Assembly (NCBI GenBank): GCA_036504975.1
Contig: DASXUF010000022.1
Span: forward strand, 1 to 35,992
Direction: 5' to 3'
DNA: 35,992 nt
Origin: Candidatus Binatia bacterium
Lineage (GTDB): Bacteria; Desulfobacterota; Binatia; UBA9968
A program made the position numbers and the translations under genes. This document shows, piece after piece, positions 8,370 to 16,774 of this stretch. The notes under the pieces are model-generated. The model did no database searches. It was not told the origin of the DNA and saw only the letters and a program-made list of their open reading frames with translations. Position 1 is the stretch's first letter, and each line of letters opens with the position of its first letter.

Positions 8370-8628
8370 TTTTAGATCTCCTTTCAGACAAGCGGCCTCT
8401 CAGCGCACAAGAAACGCGGCAACACAAGTCGTTCATCCTTTCATGATGAAGCGTAGACTCCGCTGCGAGGGGTTGTCAATAGCTTGCACTGGTTGGTAAC
8501 AAAGGGCGATGGTTGCGCGATGTGAGGAGTTGACCACGACCGTCATGGACAGGCTTCAATGCTGCTTCCATTGGCCCCCCTGATCAATGAGCGAATTTCA
8601 GTCATGGGCAAGGTTAGCTTCGTGTTTC

Positions 8629-8756
8629 ACAACCTCCGATCCAAGCTCCGGTACTGTATCGCTTCGGAGATATGCGCCGGTTGGATGTCTTCGATGCCTT
8701 CGAGGTCGGCGATGGTGCGGGCGACCTTCAGCACGCGGCTGTAGGCGCGGGCGCTC
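8629..8756 (-). repeat. Displaced copy of the comM 3' end (copy 1)
   Basis: About 125 bp match the 3' end of comM (10470-10596) in the same orientation. Read on the minus strand the copy keeps the frame and encodes [17 protein letters not shown], then [18 protein letters not shown] and SLDRRL with its own TGA. The DLEG variant looks closer to ordinary ComM than DLSG in the complete gene. It begins only a few bases after the stop of the small secreted-protein gene. Confidence 0.85.
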
Positions 8757-8759
8757 GAT

Positions 8760-9077
8760 CTAAGGACTTATTTCTACGCGAACTGTACGACCTTTTCTGT
8801 CAAAATAAAGACTGAGATTGCCCCCCATTACGGGCATCTCGCCCTTTTTTTGTTTAGGCCAGAAATCGGCTTTAAATAAATTCTTTTCCTTGCTTAACCT
8901 GAAATTTGACCGTTCAGGGTTAATCCCCATTTCGATCGCTTTAGTGTTGGCAGCCTCGATAAGCATGATCTTTTCTTCCTCTGTTATACCAAGTTCTTTG
9001 TTTGTCGGTTCTGCGATCGTGCCAGCATTTGAAATTCCTGAAACAAGTAGAATCAGGAGCGTCACAGTCAGGAGCAA
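8760..9077 (-). CDS. Small secreted hypothetical protein
   Basis: The 105-residue reading frame from TTG 9077 begins with a strongly hydrophobic segment ([19 protein letters not shown]), a likely signal peptide. A mature part of about 85 residues follows, ending [17 protein letters not shown] do not recognise a family. No good ribosome-binding site precedes the TTG. An ATG at about 9127, with GGAGG supplied by the adjoining comM fragment, starts MKVSKYKLL but is one frame off. The true start may therefore be upstream with a 1-base frameshift. The gene is sandwiched between two comM 3'-end copies. Confidence 0.55.
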   Translation of the reverse strand: MLLTVTLLILLVSGISNAGTIAEPTNKELGITEEEKIMLIEAANTKAIEMGINPERSNFRLSKEKNLFKADFWPKQKKGEMPVMGGNLSLYFDRKGRTVRVEISP

Positions 9078-9124
9078 CCTACGGAACGTGGCTGCTATTA
9101 TAGTAGTTTGTATTTGCTCACCTT

Positions 9125-9220
9125 CATAACCTCCGATTCAAGCTCCGATACTGGATCGCCTCGGAGATATGCGCCGGTTGGATCGGCGCCTTCCAAATCC
9201 GCGATGGTGCGGCTGACTCT
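9125..9220 (-). repeat. Displaced, decayed copy of the comM 3' end (copy 2)
   Basis: About 95 bp match the comM 3' end and copy 1, with a deletion of about five bases that breaks the frame between the ADLEG and [13 protein letters not shown] parts. It shares the CCTCCGAT flank with copy 1 rather than the CTCCTGT of the complete gene. It lies between the M28 peptidase gene and the small secreted-protein gene. Confidence 0.8.
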
Positions 9221-9295
9221 AGCCCGTACAAAACACTCGCGACTCGCAAAAACAAATGGTTCGAATCCTTGTTATGAAGGATCCGAGGAGAACCT

Positions 9296-10414
9296 TCATT
9301 TCCCAGCCAGATCTTCTACGACACTTGCCAGCTTGGCGGCCACTCTCGCCAAATGATCGAAGTCGATCTTGTCGATGGTATCCTCTTTGGTGTGGTAATA
9401 CTTCTCGTAGCGTAACGCGGCGGTGTCGGTGATCATGATCGCGGGATAGCCATTCTCCCAAAATGACCGATGGTCCGACCAGTCCAGCCCCTTGACCCCC
9501 AGAGAGGCGAGCAGTTTGATGAACCAGCGAGGCAGCACAAGCTTTTCAGAAGGAAAATTCGGCTTATTTCGGAACGATCCGATGCTCCGGCGGAGCAAGT
9601 CCCGTGAGGACCAGTCGCCAACGAAGGCGATGAAATTGCCGCTGCTCGGATAAAAAAGCTTAAAGAGAGACGAGGGGTAAGGTTGCGAGTCTTCGGCATC
9701 GGAATAGTAGCCCATAGTCTCTAGGGATAACATGCCAACAATTTTTTCGCCGTTCCCCCTGGAGCGGGAGGCATAATAATAGCTGCCCATTAATTCCTTT
9801 ACTTCTTTATCTTCGCTGAAAAAGGGCTCCTCCTCGTTGACGAACAGAACGAAGCGGACTGTGCGGGGAAATGTACGCTTGCCGAGAAGACGAGCGATTT
9901 CGAGGACGGCCGCGGTGCCGGTTGCGTTGTCATTGGCCCCGGGGGTGCCGCCCGACTCATAATAGTCTGAATCGTAGTGGGCGCCGACGATGATGATCTC
10001 GTTTGAAGGTGGGTCACTGCGGAGCTCTGTCGAGATGTTTCTCACGTTGAGCGTTTCAATTTTCTGACCAGGCGACCCTTTACAGATTTTTTTTACAACT
10101 GGTGTTTCAATCTTATATTTCTGGGGCACCGGCTTGCCTCCGTTTTTTTCCAGGACTCGTTCAATGTATTTCGCCGCGTCCTCAAGGGCCTTCGGCTGGC
10201 AAATATGTCTCCCTCCGATATTTTTTGTCAGCTCGCTAATGTGCTGTTCAAGGTGCTGGCGCAAGGTGACTTCCTGGGGCGTGAGAGCCAGAGGTTGACC
10301 TGCATATGAGCCGCTGGCCATGCTGAAGATGGAACAGCCAATGGCCAAGCTAAGCAGTGCCGTGCATCTCACAGACATCAGCGCACGAACCTCTTCCAGG
10401 AACGTCAGTTTCAT
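9296..10414 (-). CDS. Exported M28 family zinc peptidase (aminopeptidase-like)
   Basis: The 372-residue product starts at ATG 10414 with AGGAGG upstream, 53 bp after the comM stop. A signal peptide ends near residue 39 (SMASGSYAG). The M28 metal site is visible: H146-x-D148 (GAHYDSD), D162 (GANDNATG), the catalytic and ligand pair E194-E195 (VNEEEP), E232 (SLETMGY) and H341 (YYHTKEDT). All expected ligands are present, so a di-zinc exopeptidase acting in the periplasm or outside is likely. GC and position place it in the accessory segment between comM and its displaced 3' ends. Confidence 0.9.
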   Translation of the reverse strand: MKLTFLEEVRALMSVRCTALLSLAIGCSIFSMASGSYAGQPLALTPQEVTLRQHLEQHISELTKNIGGRHICQPKALEDAAKYIERVLEKNGGKPVPQKYKIETPVVKKICKGSPGQKIETLNVRNISTELRSDPPSNEIIIVGAHYDSDYYESGGTPGANDNATGTAAVLEIARLLGKRTFPRTVRFVLFVNEEEPFFSEDKEVKELMGSYYYASRSRGNGEKIVGMLSLETMGYYSDAEDSQPYPSSLFKLFYPSSGNFIAFVGDWSSRDLLRRSIGSFRNKPNFPSEKLVLPRWFIKLLASLGVKGLDWSDHRSFWENGYPAIMITDTAALRYEKYYHTKEDTIDKIDFDHLARVAAKLASVVEDLAGK

Positions 10415-10466
10415 ACGGCCTCCTTTCACGTCCCGCGCACCGCGTATGGCTTCCGAATTAGGCTCT

Positions 10467-11990
10467 TTACAGTCTCCTGTCCAAGCTCCGGTACTGGATC
10501 GCCTCGGAGATATGCGCCGGTTGGATGTCTTCGGAGCCGGAAAGGTCGGCGATAGTGCGGGCAACCTTCAGCACGCGGCTGTAGGCGCGGGCGCTCAAGC
10601 CTAATTTATTGATCGCCACTTCTAGGAGCTTTTCCGCCTCCGGCTTGACGGCACAGTAGCGCTTGATGTCCCTCGTCCCCATCTGCGCGTTGGCGTGGAG
10701 GCCTTTTTTCTGAAAGCGCGCGAGTTGAATTGTGCGGGCGCGATTGACTCGCTCGCGTATCGCTGACGACGGCTCGCCTGCATCTTTGCTCGCCAGCTCC
10801 TGATAACGGAGCGCGGGAACCTCGACTTGAATGTCGATGCGGTCGAGAAGCGGACCGGAGACTTTGGAACGATAGCGCTGGATCTGTGGCGGCGTGCAGC
10901 CGCATTCTTTCTGCGGGTCGGTAAAAAATCCGCAGGGGCAAGGATTCATCGCCGCGACCAGCATGAAGCCCGCCGGATAGTTCATCGATCCCACTACGCG
11001 CGAGACGGTGATGTTGCCGTCCTCCAAAGGCTGGCGCAGGACTTCGAGCACGTTGCGCTTGAATTCCGGCAGCTCGTCAAGAAAAAGGACGCCGTTGTGG
11101 GCGAGCGAGACTTCGCCCGGTTTGGGAATAGTCCCTCCGCCGACGAGGCCGGCGTCGGAGATCGTATGGTGCGGCGAGCGAAAAGGGCGCGTGGCGATGA
11201 TCGGCCGGCCGTCGAGAAGCCCGGTCACGCTGTGAATCTTGGTGCTCTCCAACGCCTCCGCCAGCGTGAGATCGGGCAGGATCGTCGGCAGTCTCTTCGC
11301 CAGCATCGTCTTGCCGGAGCCGGGCGGACCGACCAGGATGACGTTGTGCGCGCCGGCCGCGGCGACTTCCAGCGCGCGCTTGACGTGCTGCTGGCCTTTG
11401 ACGTCGCTGAAGTCCGCGTCGTACTGGCAATGCTGGTTGAAAAGCTCTTCGACGTCCACCCGGGTCGGCGCAATTGTCCGCTCTCCATTGATGAACTCCA
11501 CGACCTCCGAGAGCTGCCGCACTCCGATGACTTCAATTTCACGAATGACCCCCGCCTCACGGCTGTTCGTTTCGGGAAGAATAACTCCCCTGAAGCCTTC
11601 TCGTTTCGCCGCGACGGCAATGGGAAGAGCCCCTCGTATCGGCTTGACCGCGCCGTCGAGCGAAAGTTCGCCGACGAAAAAATAATACTGGAGAAGATTT
11701 TTTTGCGCCAGGCCTTCGGCCGCCAATATTCCCATCGCCATCGGCAGGTCGTAGGCGGAGCCCTCTTTTTTGATGTCGGCCGGCGCCAGATTGATCGTTA
11801 TCTTTTTCGCCGGAAACGAGTAGCCGCAGTTTTTCAGCGCGGCGCGGATGCGGTCTTTGCTCTCGCGCACCGCGCCCTCAGGCAGCCCGACGGTGGCGAG
11901 CTGCGGCAGCCCGGCGGCGATGTCGATCTCGACCTCGACGCGGAGCGCGTCGATCCCGTAAAGCGCGGCGCTGTTGACCTTGGCGAGCAT
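10467..11990 (-). CDS. comM: YifB/ComM family Mg-chelatase-like AAA+ ATPase
   Basis: The 507-residue product uses ATG 11990 ([15 protein letters not shown]), which matches the family N-terminus. An N-terminal Lon-protease-like domain spans about 1-170. It is followed by the chelatase-type AAA+ core with Walker A GPPGSGKT (221-228), Walker [10 protein letters not shown] and the NPCPCGFF zinc-like cysteine block. In naturally competent bacteria ComM is a hexameric helicase promoting branch migration during recombination of incoming DNA. The 3' end is duplicated twice further downstream, and its DLSGSED wording differs from the DLEG found in both fragments. That would fit a replaced C-terminus. 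Confidence 0.93.
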   Translation of the reverse strand: MLAKVNSAALYGIDALRVEVEIDIAAGLPQLATVGLPEGAVRESKDRIRAALKNCGYSFPAKKITINLAPADIKKEGSAYDLPMAMGILAAEGLAQKNLLQYYFFVGELSLDGAVKPIRGALPIAVAAKREGFRGVILPETNSREAGVIREIEVIGVRQLSEVVEFINGERTIAPTRVDVEELFNQHCQYDADFSDVKGQQHVKRALEVAAAGAHNVILVGPPGSGKTMLAKRLPTILPDLTLAEALESTKIHSVTGLLDGRPIIATRPFRSPHHTISDAGLVGGGTIPKPGEVSLAHNGVLFLDELPEFKRNVLEVLRQPLEDGNITVSRVVGSMNYPAGFMLVAAMNPCPCGFFTDPQKECGCTPPQIQRYRSKVSGPLLDRIDIQVEVPALRYQELASKDAGEPSSAIRERVNRARTIQLARFQKKGLHANAQMGTRDIKRYCAVKPEAEKLLEVAINKLGLSARAYSRVLKVARTIADLSGSEDIQPAHISEAIQYRSLDRRL

Positions 11991-12122
11991 AGACTTATTC
12001 CCGGCCTGAAGGCGCACAGGATCAATGCGCTCTATTAACAGAGCCCGCTTAGGATGACAACCAAAATTTAGCTTGCTTAAAAGACTTGAGCGATGACTTG
12101 TGGTAAGGAGCCTGGTGCTAGA

Positions 12123-13307
12123 TCAGAAGGCGGCGACTTTGAGGCGGACCCAGACGGAGAGGTCCTGATTGGAGCCGTCCGGATTGACGTTGTCGAGGTT
12201 GCGGTTGAGGGTCGTGCCTAACGAAAGGGTGTTCTTCCCGTAACGAGATTTGCCAAGGTTCAACACCATAGAGGCTGAGAGATTGAGAACGTCGGTGTTC
12301 GTGCATCCATCGCTCGCTTCAGTATGGGTGTAGGACCCGAAGGCGCTGATCTGAACCGGCAGAATGCTGGGGCGGTAGTTGAGCCCCAACGAGAGCGCCG
12401 GAGTATTCGTCTGCACTTCAGACGAAGAAAGCCGGTAGCGATCGGCGGGACGGCTTGTGATGTCGCTGAAAGAATACGTCGAGGAGAGTGTCGTGTCCCA
12501 ATCCGTGGCCTTATACTGAAGCGCCGTTCCGACGGAATCGATGCTGCCGCTTTGAGGGCGGAAGCCGGACGGTTCGTCCGACGACCATTGCGATCCCTTG
12601 GAATAGAAAACGCTGAAGACCGGCCATGAAGGTCGGGCATAGCTCAAGTTTGCGCCTCCCTGGAATGTCGTCATCCGCGGCAGCGTGGGGTCCGCGGCTA
12701 CGTTGTTGGTAAAATCGGTTAGCGATGTCTTCACGGTGAAGAGGCCGAACTTTCTCTGCACCCACAGCTCGCCGCCTTCCTGGTCGCCGGTTAATTTCGG
12801 TCCCGAGAGATTGATGAAATCTTTGCCCACGGAGCGATATTCGGCGCCGTACATGAAGTCCGCCCAGGCTCCTTTGGCGCCGAACCGTAAAAGTCTGTGT
12901 TGCTCGTCGCTCAGCCCTCCCAACGATTCTGAGTTGAAGGAGTTGTAGGCCAATTCGCCTTCTGCGGTGAGCAGGCGATCTATAATCGACGACGTAGCCA
13001 GAGCGCTCAACTGCCCCTGCGCCTGGTTTTCGGTTGCAAGTCCGCTCGCGGCTTCGACAGGCTTCTCGAAATATTGGGTTTTGACTGTCAGGCTATTCTT
13101 TCCCACATTCAACAAGACGAGAGACTTGCTGGGTTTGGACGATCCGATTCTCTGGCCCATCACGAAGGGCGGCAGGCCCAACTGCGACGGGGAGAAAAAC
13201 TCGAGTGTACCGGGCGCACTTTGAGGCTCTTCCGCCCGGACGGCGCCCGCCGAATAACATAACGCCAAGGTAAATATGACTACGATGGAAACGAGGCGCG
13301 TCGTCAA
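12123..13307 (-). CDS. Predicted outer-membrane beta-barrel protein
   Basis: The 394-residue product starts at TTG 13307 with GGAGG eight bases upstream. A signal peptide ends near VRAEE (residue 26). The remainder alternates polar and aromatic residues in many short strands with turn-rich loops, and ends in a C-terminal phenylalanine (VRLKVAAF), the usual beta-barrel assembly signal. I recognise no specific family. Its position at the end of the glycan cluster suggests an outer-membrane role in glycan export or attachment, which is inference. Confidence 0.6.
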   Translation of the reverse strand: MTTRLVSIVVIFTLALCYSAGAVRAEEPQSAPGTLEFFSPSQLGLPPFVMGQRIGSSKPSKSLVLLNVGKNSLTVKTQYFEKPVEAASGLATENQAQGQLSALATSSIIDRLLTAEGELAYNSFNSESLGGLSDEQHRLLRFGAKGAWADFMYGAEYRSVGKDFINLSGPKLTGDQEGGELWVQRKFGLFTVKTSLTDFTNNVAADPTLPRMTTFQGGANLSYARPSWPVFSVFYSKGSQWSSDEPSGFRPQSGSIDSVGTALQYKATDWDTTLSSTYSFSDITSRPADRYRLSSSEVQTNTPALSLGLNYRPSILPVQISAFGSYTHTEASDGCTNTDVLNLSASMVLNLGKSRYGKNTLSLGTTLNRNLDNVNPDGSNQDLSVWVRLKVAAF

Positions 13308-13546
13308 AACTTATTCCTCCACGGCACGCGTATCCACCCACGCATCCGCTGCCTACCAGGTCTCCTAGACAAGTATCGACAAGATCAGAGCAGCTTTTTT
13401 GCAGGACCCAGTCAAATTCTAGGCCATCGTGATACAGAATTGGGGCCGGTGTCAACATAAATTTTTGAGGGTTTTCCTCGGCTGGGCGGGGGTTTTCCTC
13501 GCTGCGGCACGCCGGCCTGAGGCGTTTAATTTTACTCGCCGTTCGG

Positions 13547-15172
13547 CTATCGCAAGGCGTCGATCCCGCGAAGATAGTCGTTCACCTTGGGTTCTCTCTT
13601 CAGCGTTCGCAACAGAGCATTGGCGATCAGGTCGTATCCTTCGGCGTTGGTGTGCCAGTTGTCGGCCTGCATGGTTAACTTTCCAAAAGATTCTATCGGT
13701 CTGTAGATCGTTCTTTCCTTTCTGCCCGCGACTTTAAACCCTCGGATCGCCGGCAGATCCAATCCTTCCCATTTTCCCTCTCTCCCGCTGTTGGTATAGA
13801 CGTAAAAGAGGTCGGTTCCGGACGGAAACCTAGCCGCGTAAGACCATACGCGGTCTCCCGCTCTTTGATCTCCATGCGTCCCGTCGTCGTACATGCGGAT
13901 CTGATTCGGTGCGTTGCCGAGCTTGGAATGGTTGCCGACAATATACATAGCCTCGGGCACCGGGTAACCTTCCGAATAGACGCGGAAAACAACTTCGACT
14001 TCGTCGTTGCCGGAGCGCGCGGAGTGTTTGTCGGGCACGAGCGCGAGTTTTTTTTCGAGTTCTTCCTCGATTTTCTTCCGCCTCTCTGCAATAAGGGCGC
14101 TGCTGTCCACGAGCGGCACCCCCTCTGCCGAGGAAATCTTTTCCAGCGCCGCTCGATACGGGTTGTTCCGCCACAATTCGTTGAAAAGCAGAATAACGCC
14201 GGCGCCGTGCTCCCGCGCTAATTTAATCATCTCGACGATGTTCTTCTCATAGTCGTTCAGGGGCACTCGGGTCCAAGCTTCAAATTGCTCGTAGTTCTGA
14301 TCCCCAGGCATGTCTAAGATATCGCCGCCCCGTCCGGCATCCACGCTTGCTTTCAGTTGTTCTCCAATCGATTTCGGCTTTTCCATCAACGACCGTGTCA
14401 GGTAGCTGAGCAGCTTGTAAATCTCGCTCTTTTGCAACAGGCGAACGACTCCTATCGCTACCGTTCTCGATTCTTTATAGCCCTGCATATCCTTATCGCG
14501 GTATCCCGACACGTGCGAATCGTTCATGGCGAAGCCGATCAGCACGAGGTCGGGATCGAAGTCGAAGGCCTGCCGTTTCAGGAGCTGTAATCCTTGATAG
14601 GAGGAATAACCCATGACCCCAAGATTCAAGACCTCGAAGCTCGCCCGCGGAAAATTCCGCTCCAGCAAGGCCGTTAACTGCTGCGGATAGGCTTCGTTTT
14701 GATCCACATTCGACCCGAACGTCCAGGAATCGCCCAAGCACACGATGCGAAAAGTTCCCGGCGGTTTAACTTTGGCGAATTCCGCGGTCCTGAATCCTCG
14801 GGAATTGGTGGAAATTTCCCACCTGGGATTTCTTTTTAGTGAATCGGGAAGACGGGGAAGGAATCGGCGTTCGAGGGACCTGCGCTTCTCTTCGGTATGG
14901 CTGGGACTGTAGACATCCACGTATCGACGACGGACGTTTGGCCGATTCTTCCAGATAAAGGCCTTATCCTCTTCCAGCAGGCGGAAACTCTCCAGCCATG
15001 GAGGCACGATATACTGGTCGCCGGTAGCGTAAACCAAGGGGATGTAGGTCACCAGCCAATTTCTAGCGGAGTAGGCGAGCTTGACCGCGGCTTCAACGGC
15101 CGCGAAAAACACAACGGCGACCGCGAGACCTTTGGCGAGATCGCTGGCTCCTTTTCGTTTCAATGGCGACAC
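13547..15172 (-). CDS. Membrane-anchored SGNH/GDSL hydrolase with embedded CBM-like domain
   Basis: The 541-residue product starts at GTG 15172. One N-terminal membrane segment (about 12-34) anchors a long domain. SGNH blocks are S149 in CLGDSW, G185/G188 in LNLGVMGYS, N217 in GFAMNDS, and D504-x2-H507 in DNWHTNAEGYD. Between blocks III and V lies an insert (about 389-482) with VVFRVYSEGYPVPEAMYIVGN and DRVWSYAARFP features. It resembles the carbohydrate-binding folds that read starch-like or sugar surfaces. Related enzymes add or remove O-acetyl groups on extracellular polysaccharide. Here the context of sugar-modifying genes supports that role. Confidence 0.75.
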   Translation of the reverse strand: MSPLKRKGASDLAKGLAVAVVFFAAVEAAVKLAYSARNWLVTYIPLVYATGDQYIVPPWLESFRLLEEDKAFIWKNRPNVRRRYVDVYSPSHTEEKRRSLERRFLPRLPDSLKRNPRWEISTNSRGFRTAEFAKVKPPGTFRIVCLGDSWTFGSNVDQNEAYPQQLTALLERNFPRASFEVLNLGVMGYSSYQGLQLLKRQAFDFDPDLVLIGFAMNDSHVSGYRDKDMQGYKESRTVAIGVVRLLQKSEIYKLLSYLTRSLMEKPKSIGEQLKASVDAGRGGDILDMPGDQNYEQFEAWTRVPLNDYEKNIVEMIKLAREHGAGVILLFNELWRNNPYRAALEKISSAEGVPLVDSSALIAERRKKIEEELEKKLALVPDKHSARSGNDEVEVVFRVYSEGYPVPEAMYIVGNHSKLGNAPNQIRMYDDGTHGDQRAGDRVWSYAARFPSGTDLFYVYTNSGREGKWEGLDLPAIRGFKVAGRKERTIYRPIESFGKLTMQADNWHTNAEGYDLIANALLRTLKREPKVNDYLRGIDALR

Positions 15173-15235
15173 TGCGTCGTCTCAGATGACCGCTTTCGAT
15201 AAGGTCTGTCCGGTTCCGGCTTGACGCCCCGGCGG

Positions 15236-15874
15236 TTATTTCGAGCGCTTGGTAAAAAGCGAGATCAGAACCTCGATGTCAACTCCGTTTTTGGCGCCGC
15301 GGAACATATCCTCGGCTTCGATTCGGTAACCGACGTTGACAAAAAGATCCCGGTAAGTGCGGATGAGCCATGGCTTGAGCAGATAATCTTCCACTCCACC
15401 GCAGGTGTTGGCGACGAGAAGCCGTCCTCCTTCGCGAGTGGCGGCCAAGAGCTGGACGGCAAGCCAGCCCACATCGAAAAACGAATAGAGCCAGCCGAGG
15501 TAGTACACCGTCTCGCTCATCACAACGAGGTCCCAAGGTCCCTCCGCCTTCGGGTCGTACTCCATGATGTTGGTCACTCGGAAATCGATGGGCGGCGCGG
15601 CGCACGCCGCGCGCGCGCGAGCGATGGCGGTGGGCGATATGTCCAGCGCGACCACTCGATCCGCGGCGCCGGCGAGGAGCTGGCTGAAGCAGCCGTTCCC
15701 GCAGCCGATCTCCAGCGCCCGCTCGTAGCGTCGTCCGGCGATCATTTCGAGCTGCCGCGCGTATTTGGCCTGCTCGAACTCGGAGCTTTCGAGGTGCCAT
15801 GGATCGCCGCGCTTCCACAGCTCTTCGAAAAAAGCCTCGGCCTTCCGATCGATCGCTTCTCTCTCCGCAGCCAT
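15236..15874 (-). CDS. NodS-like SAM-dependent methyltransferase
   Basis: The 212-residue class I methyltransferase has motif I ALEIGCGNGCFSQLL (about 53-67), the acidic VVALDISPTAI strand end, and WDLVVMSETVYYL as motif IV. These match the NodS / nodulation-methyltransferase family, whose founding member N-methylates chitooligosaccharides. The acceptor here is unknown, but the surrounding genes point to a sugar. Start ATG 15874 gives a full-length family member. Neighbouring genes lie on the same strand. Confidence 0.82.
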   Translation of the reverse strand: MAAEREAIDRKAEAFFEELWKRGDPWHLESSEFEQAKYARQLEMIAGRRYERALEIGCGNGCFSQLLAGAADRVVALDISPTAIARARAACAAPPIDFRVTNIMEYDPKAEGPWDLVVMSETVYYLGWLYSFFDVGWLAVQLLAATREGGRLLVANTCGGVEDYLLKPWLIRTYRDLFVNVGYRIEAEDMFRGAKNGVDIEVLISLFTKRSK

Positions 15875-16035
15875 CAGGACTCCATATTAGGGTGCGAGGT
15901 GAAACAGGACCAGGCGTTCATTAGAGCCGGCCAGCCAAACACGGCAAACGATCGAGGCGTGGGGCCGATCGCTCTTAAAAGTTCTCGCCGCTGGATTTTC
16001 CGATTTAGATGGCTGCGCCATGAACCATGCTCCCT

Positions 16036-16764
16036 CTACGTCGCGGCATTCGGGCTTTGTGTCCCCAGTTCGAAGATGACCAGGCGGTCATTGGCGAGCG
16101 CGCGACGGCCGCGCGATTGCAGGTAGTTGTGCAACTCGGGATAATATTCCAGCCACCAGAACGCCTGGCGCGTGAAGACCATAAATCCGACGCCCATCTC
16201 CCGCAGCCGCTCGATTTCGCGGATCGCGCTCGTGCCGTCCGGCGGCGGACCCCAGTATTCTCCATTTTGTTCCGGAAAGGGGAGGGGACGGCGGCCCGCG
16301 GCGAGCAGGTTGCCGAAGGCGCCCTCGTCCACGAGGATGAAAAGTTCGTCCGGCCCGATCGCCGCCGCGATGTCGCGCGTCGTCAGCTTCAGCGAGTCGA
16401 CGAAAGTTTCCGCGCTTTCGATCGGCCGGTGCTCGGCGACTTCCAACGACATCGCCAGATCGAACTGCCGGTCGATCCTGAAAGGCTTTTCCAGGTCGAA
16501 CGATGAAACCTGTTTTTCCGGAATCTCGAGCAAGGCTTTGTCCACCCAGGCGCCGTCGACGCCGAAAACGTCTTCCACGCCGTCCTCTTTGAAGACCGAG
16601 AGCCACGTTCCCACGCCGCAGCCGATATCGATGACGCTTTTGGGCTGAATCAAATCCAAAACCAGCGGGACGATTTCTTCCGCCGATCTCAGCGAGTCCG
16701 GCGCTTGTTTCCGGTAGAAATCGCTCGTGTACGGTCTCTCGGCCGCCGGTTTTACTTCGGACAT
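16036..16764 (-). CDS. Hybrid protein: partial class I methyltransferase fused to a glycan-cluster C-terminal domain
   Basis: The 242-residue product has a normal methyltransferase start: VIDIGCGVGTWLSVF (44-58), FGVDGAWVD (67-75) and LAMSLEVAEHRPIESAETF (103-121). After about residue 127 the expected remaining core strands are missing. Instead there is a domain with DELFILVDEG, IREIERLREMGVGFMVF and FWWLEYYPELHNYL. That domain resembles one often appended to glycosyltransferases in polysaccharide loci. SAM binding may persist, but a complete methyltransferase fold is doubtful. ATG 16764 is 10 bp after the stop of the frameshifted gene upstream. Confidence 0.72.
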   Translation of the reverse strand: MSEVKPAAERPYTSDFYRKQAPDSLRSAEEIVPLVLDLIQPKSVIDIGCGVGTWLSVFKEDGVEDVFGVDGAWVDKALLEIPEKQVSSFDLEKPFRIDRQFDLAMSLEVAEHRPIESAETFVDSLKLTTRDIAAAIGPDELFILVDEGAFGNLLAAGRRPLPFPEQNGEYWGPPPDGTSAIREIERLREMGVGFMVFTRQAFWWLEYYPELHNYLQSRGRRALANDRLVIFELGTQSPNAAT

Positions 16765-16774
16765 GATTCCCTTC

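Noticed and set aside
9258-9270. GGTTCGAATCC, like a tRNA T-loop
   Set aside because: Flanking bases do not form a T-stem and no other tRNA arms are present; probably chance.
13462-13502. Twice-repeated GGGTTTTCCTCG
   Set aside because: Only two short copies near an intergenic edge; too little to call a functional repeat or CRISPR.
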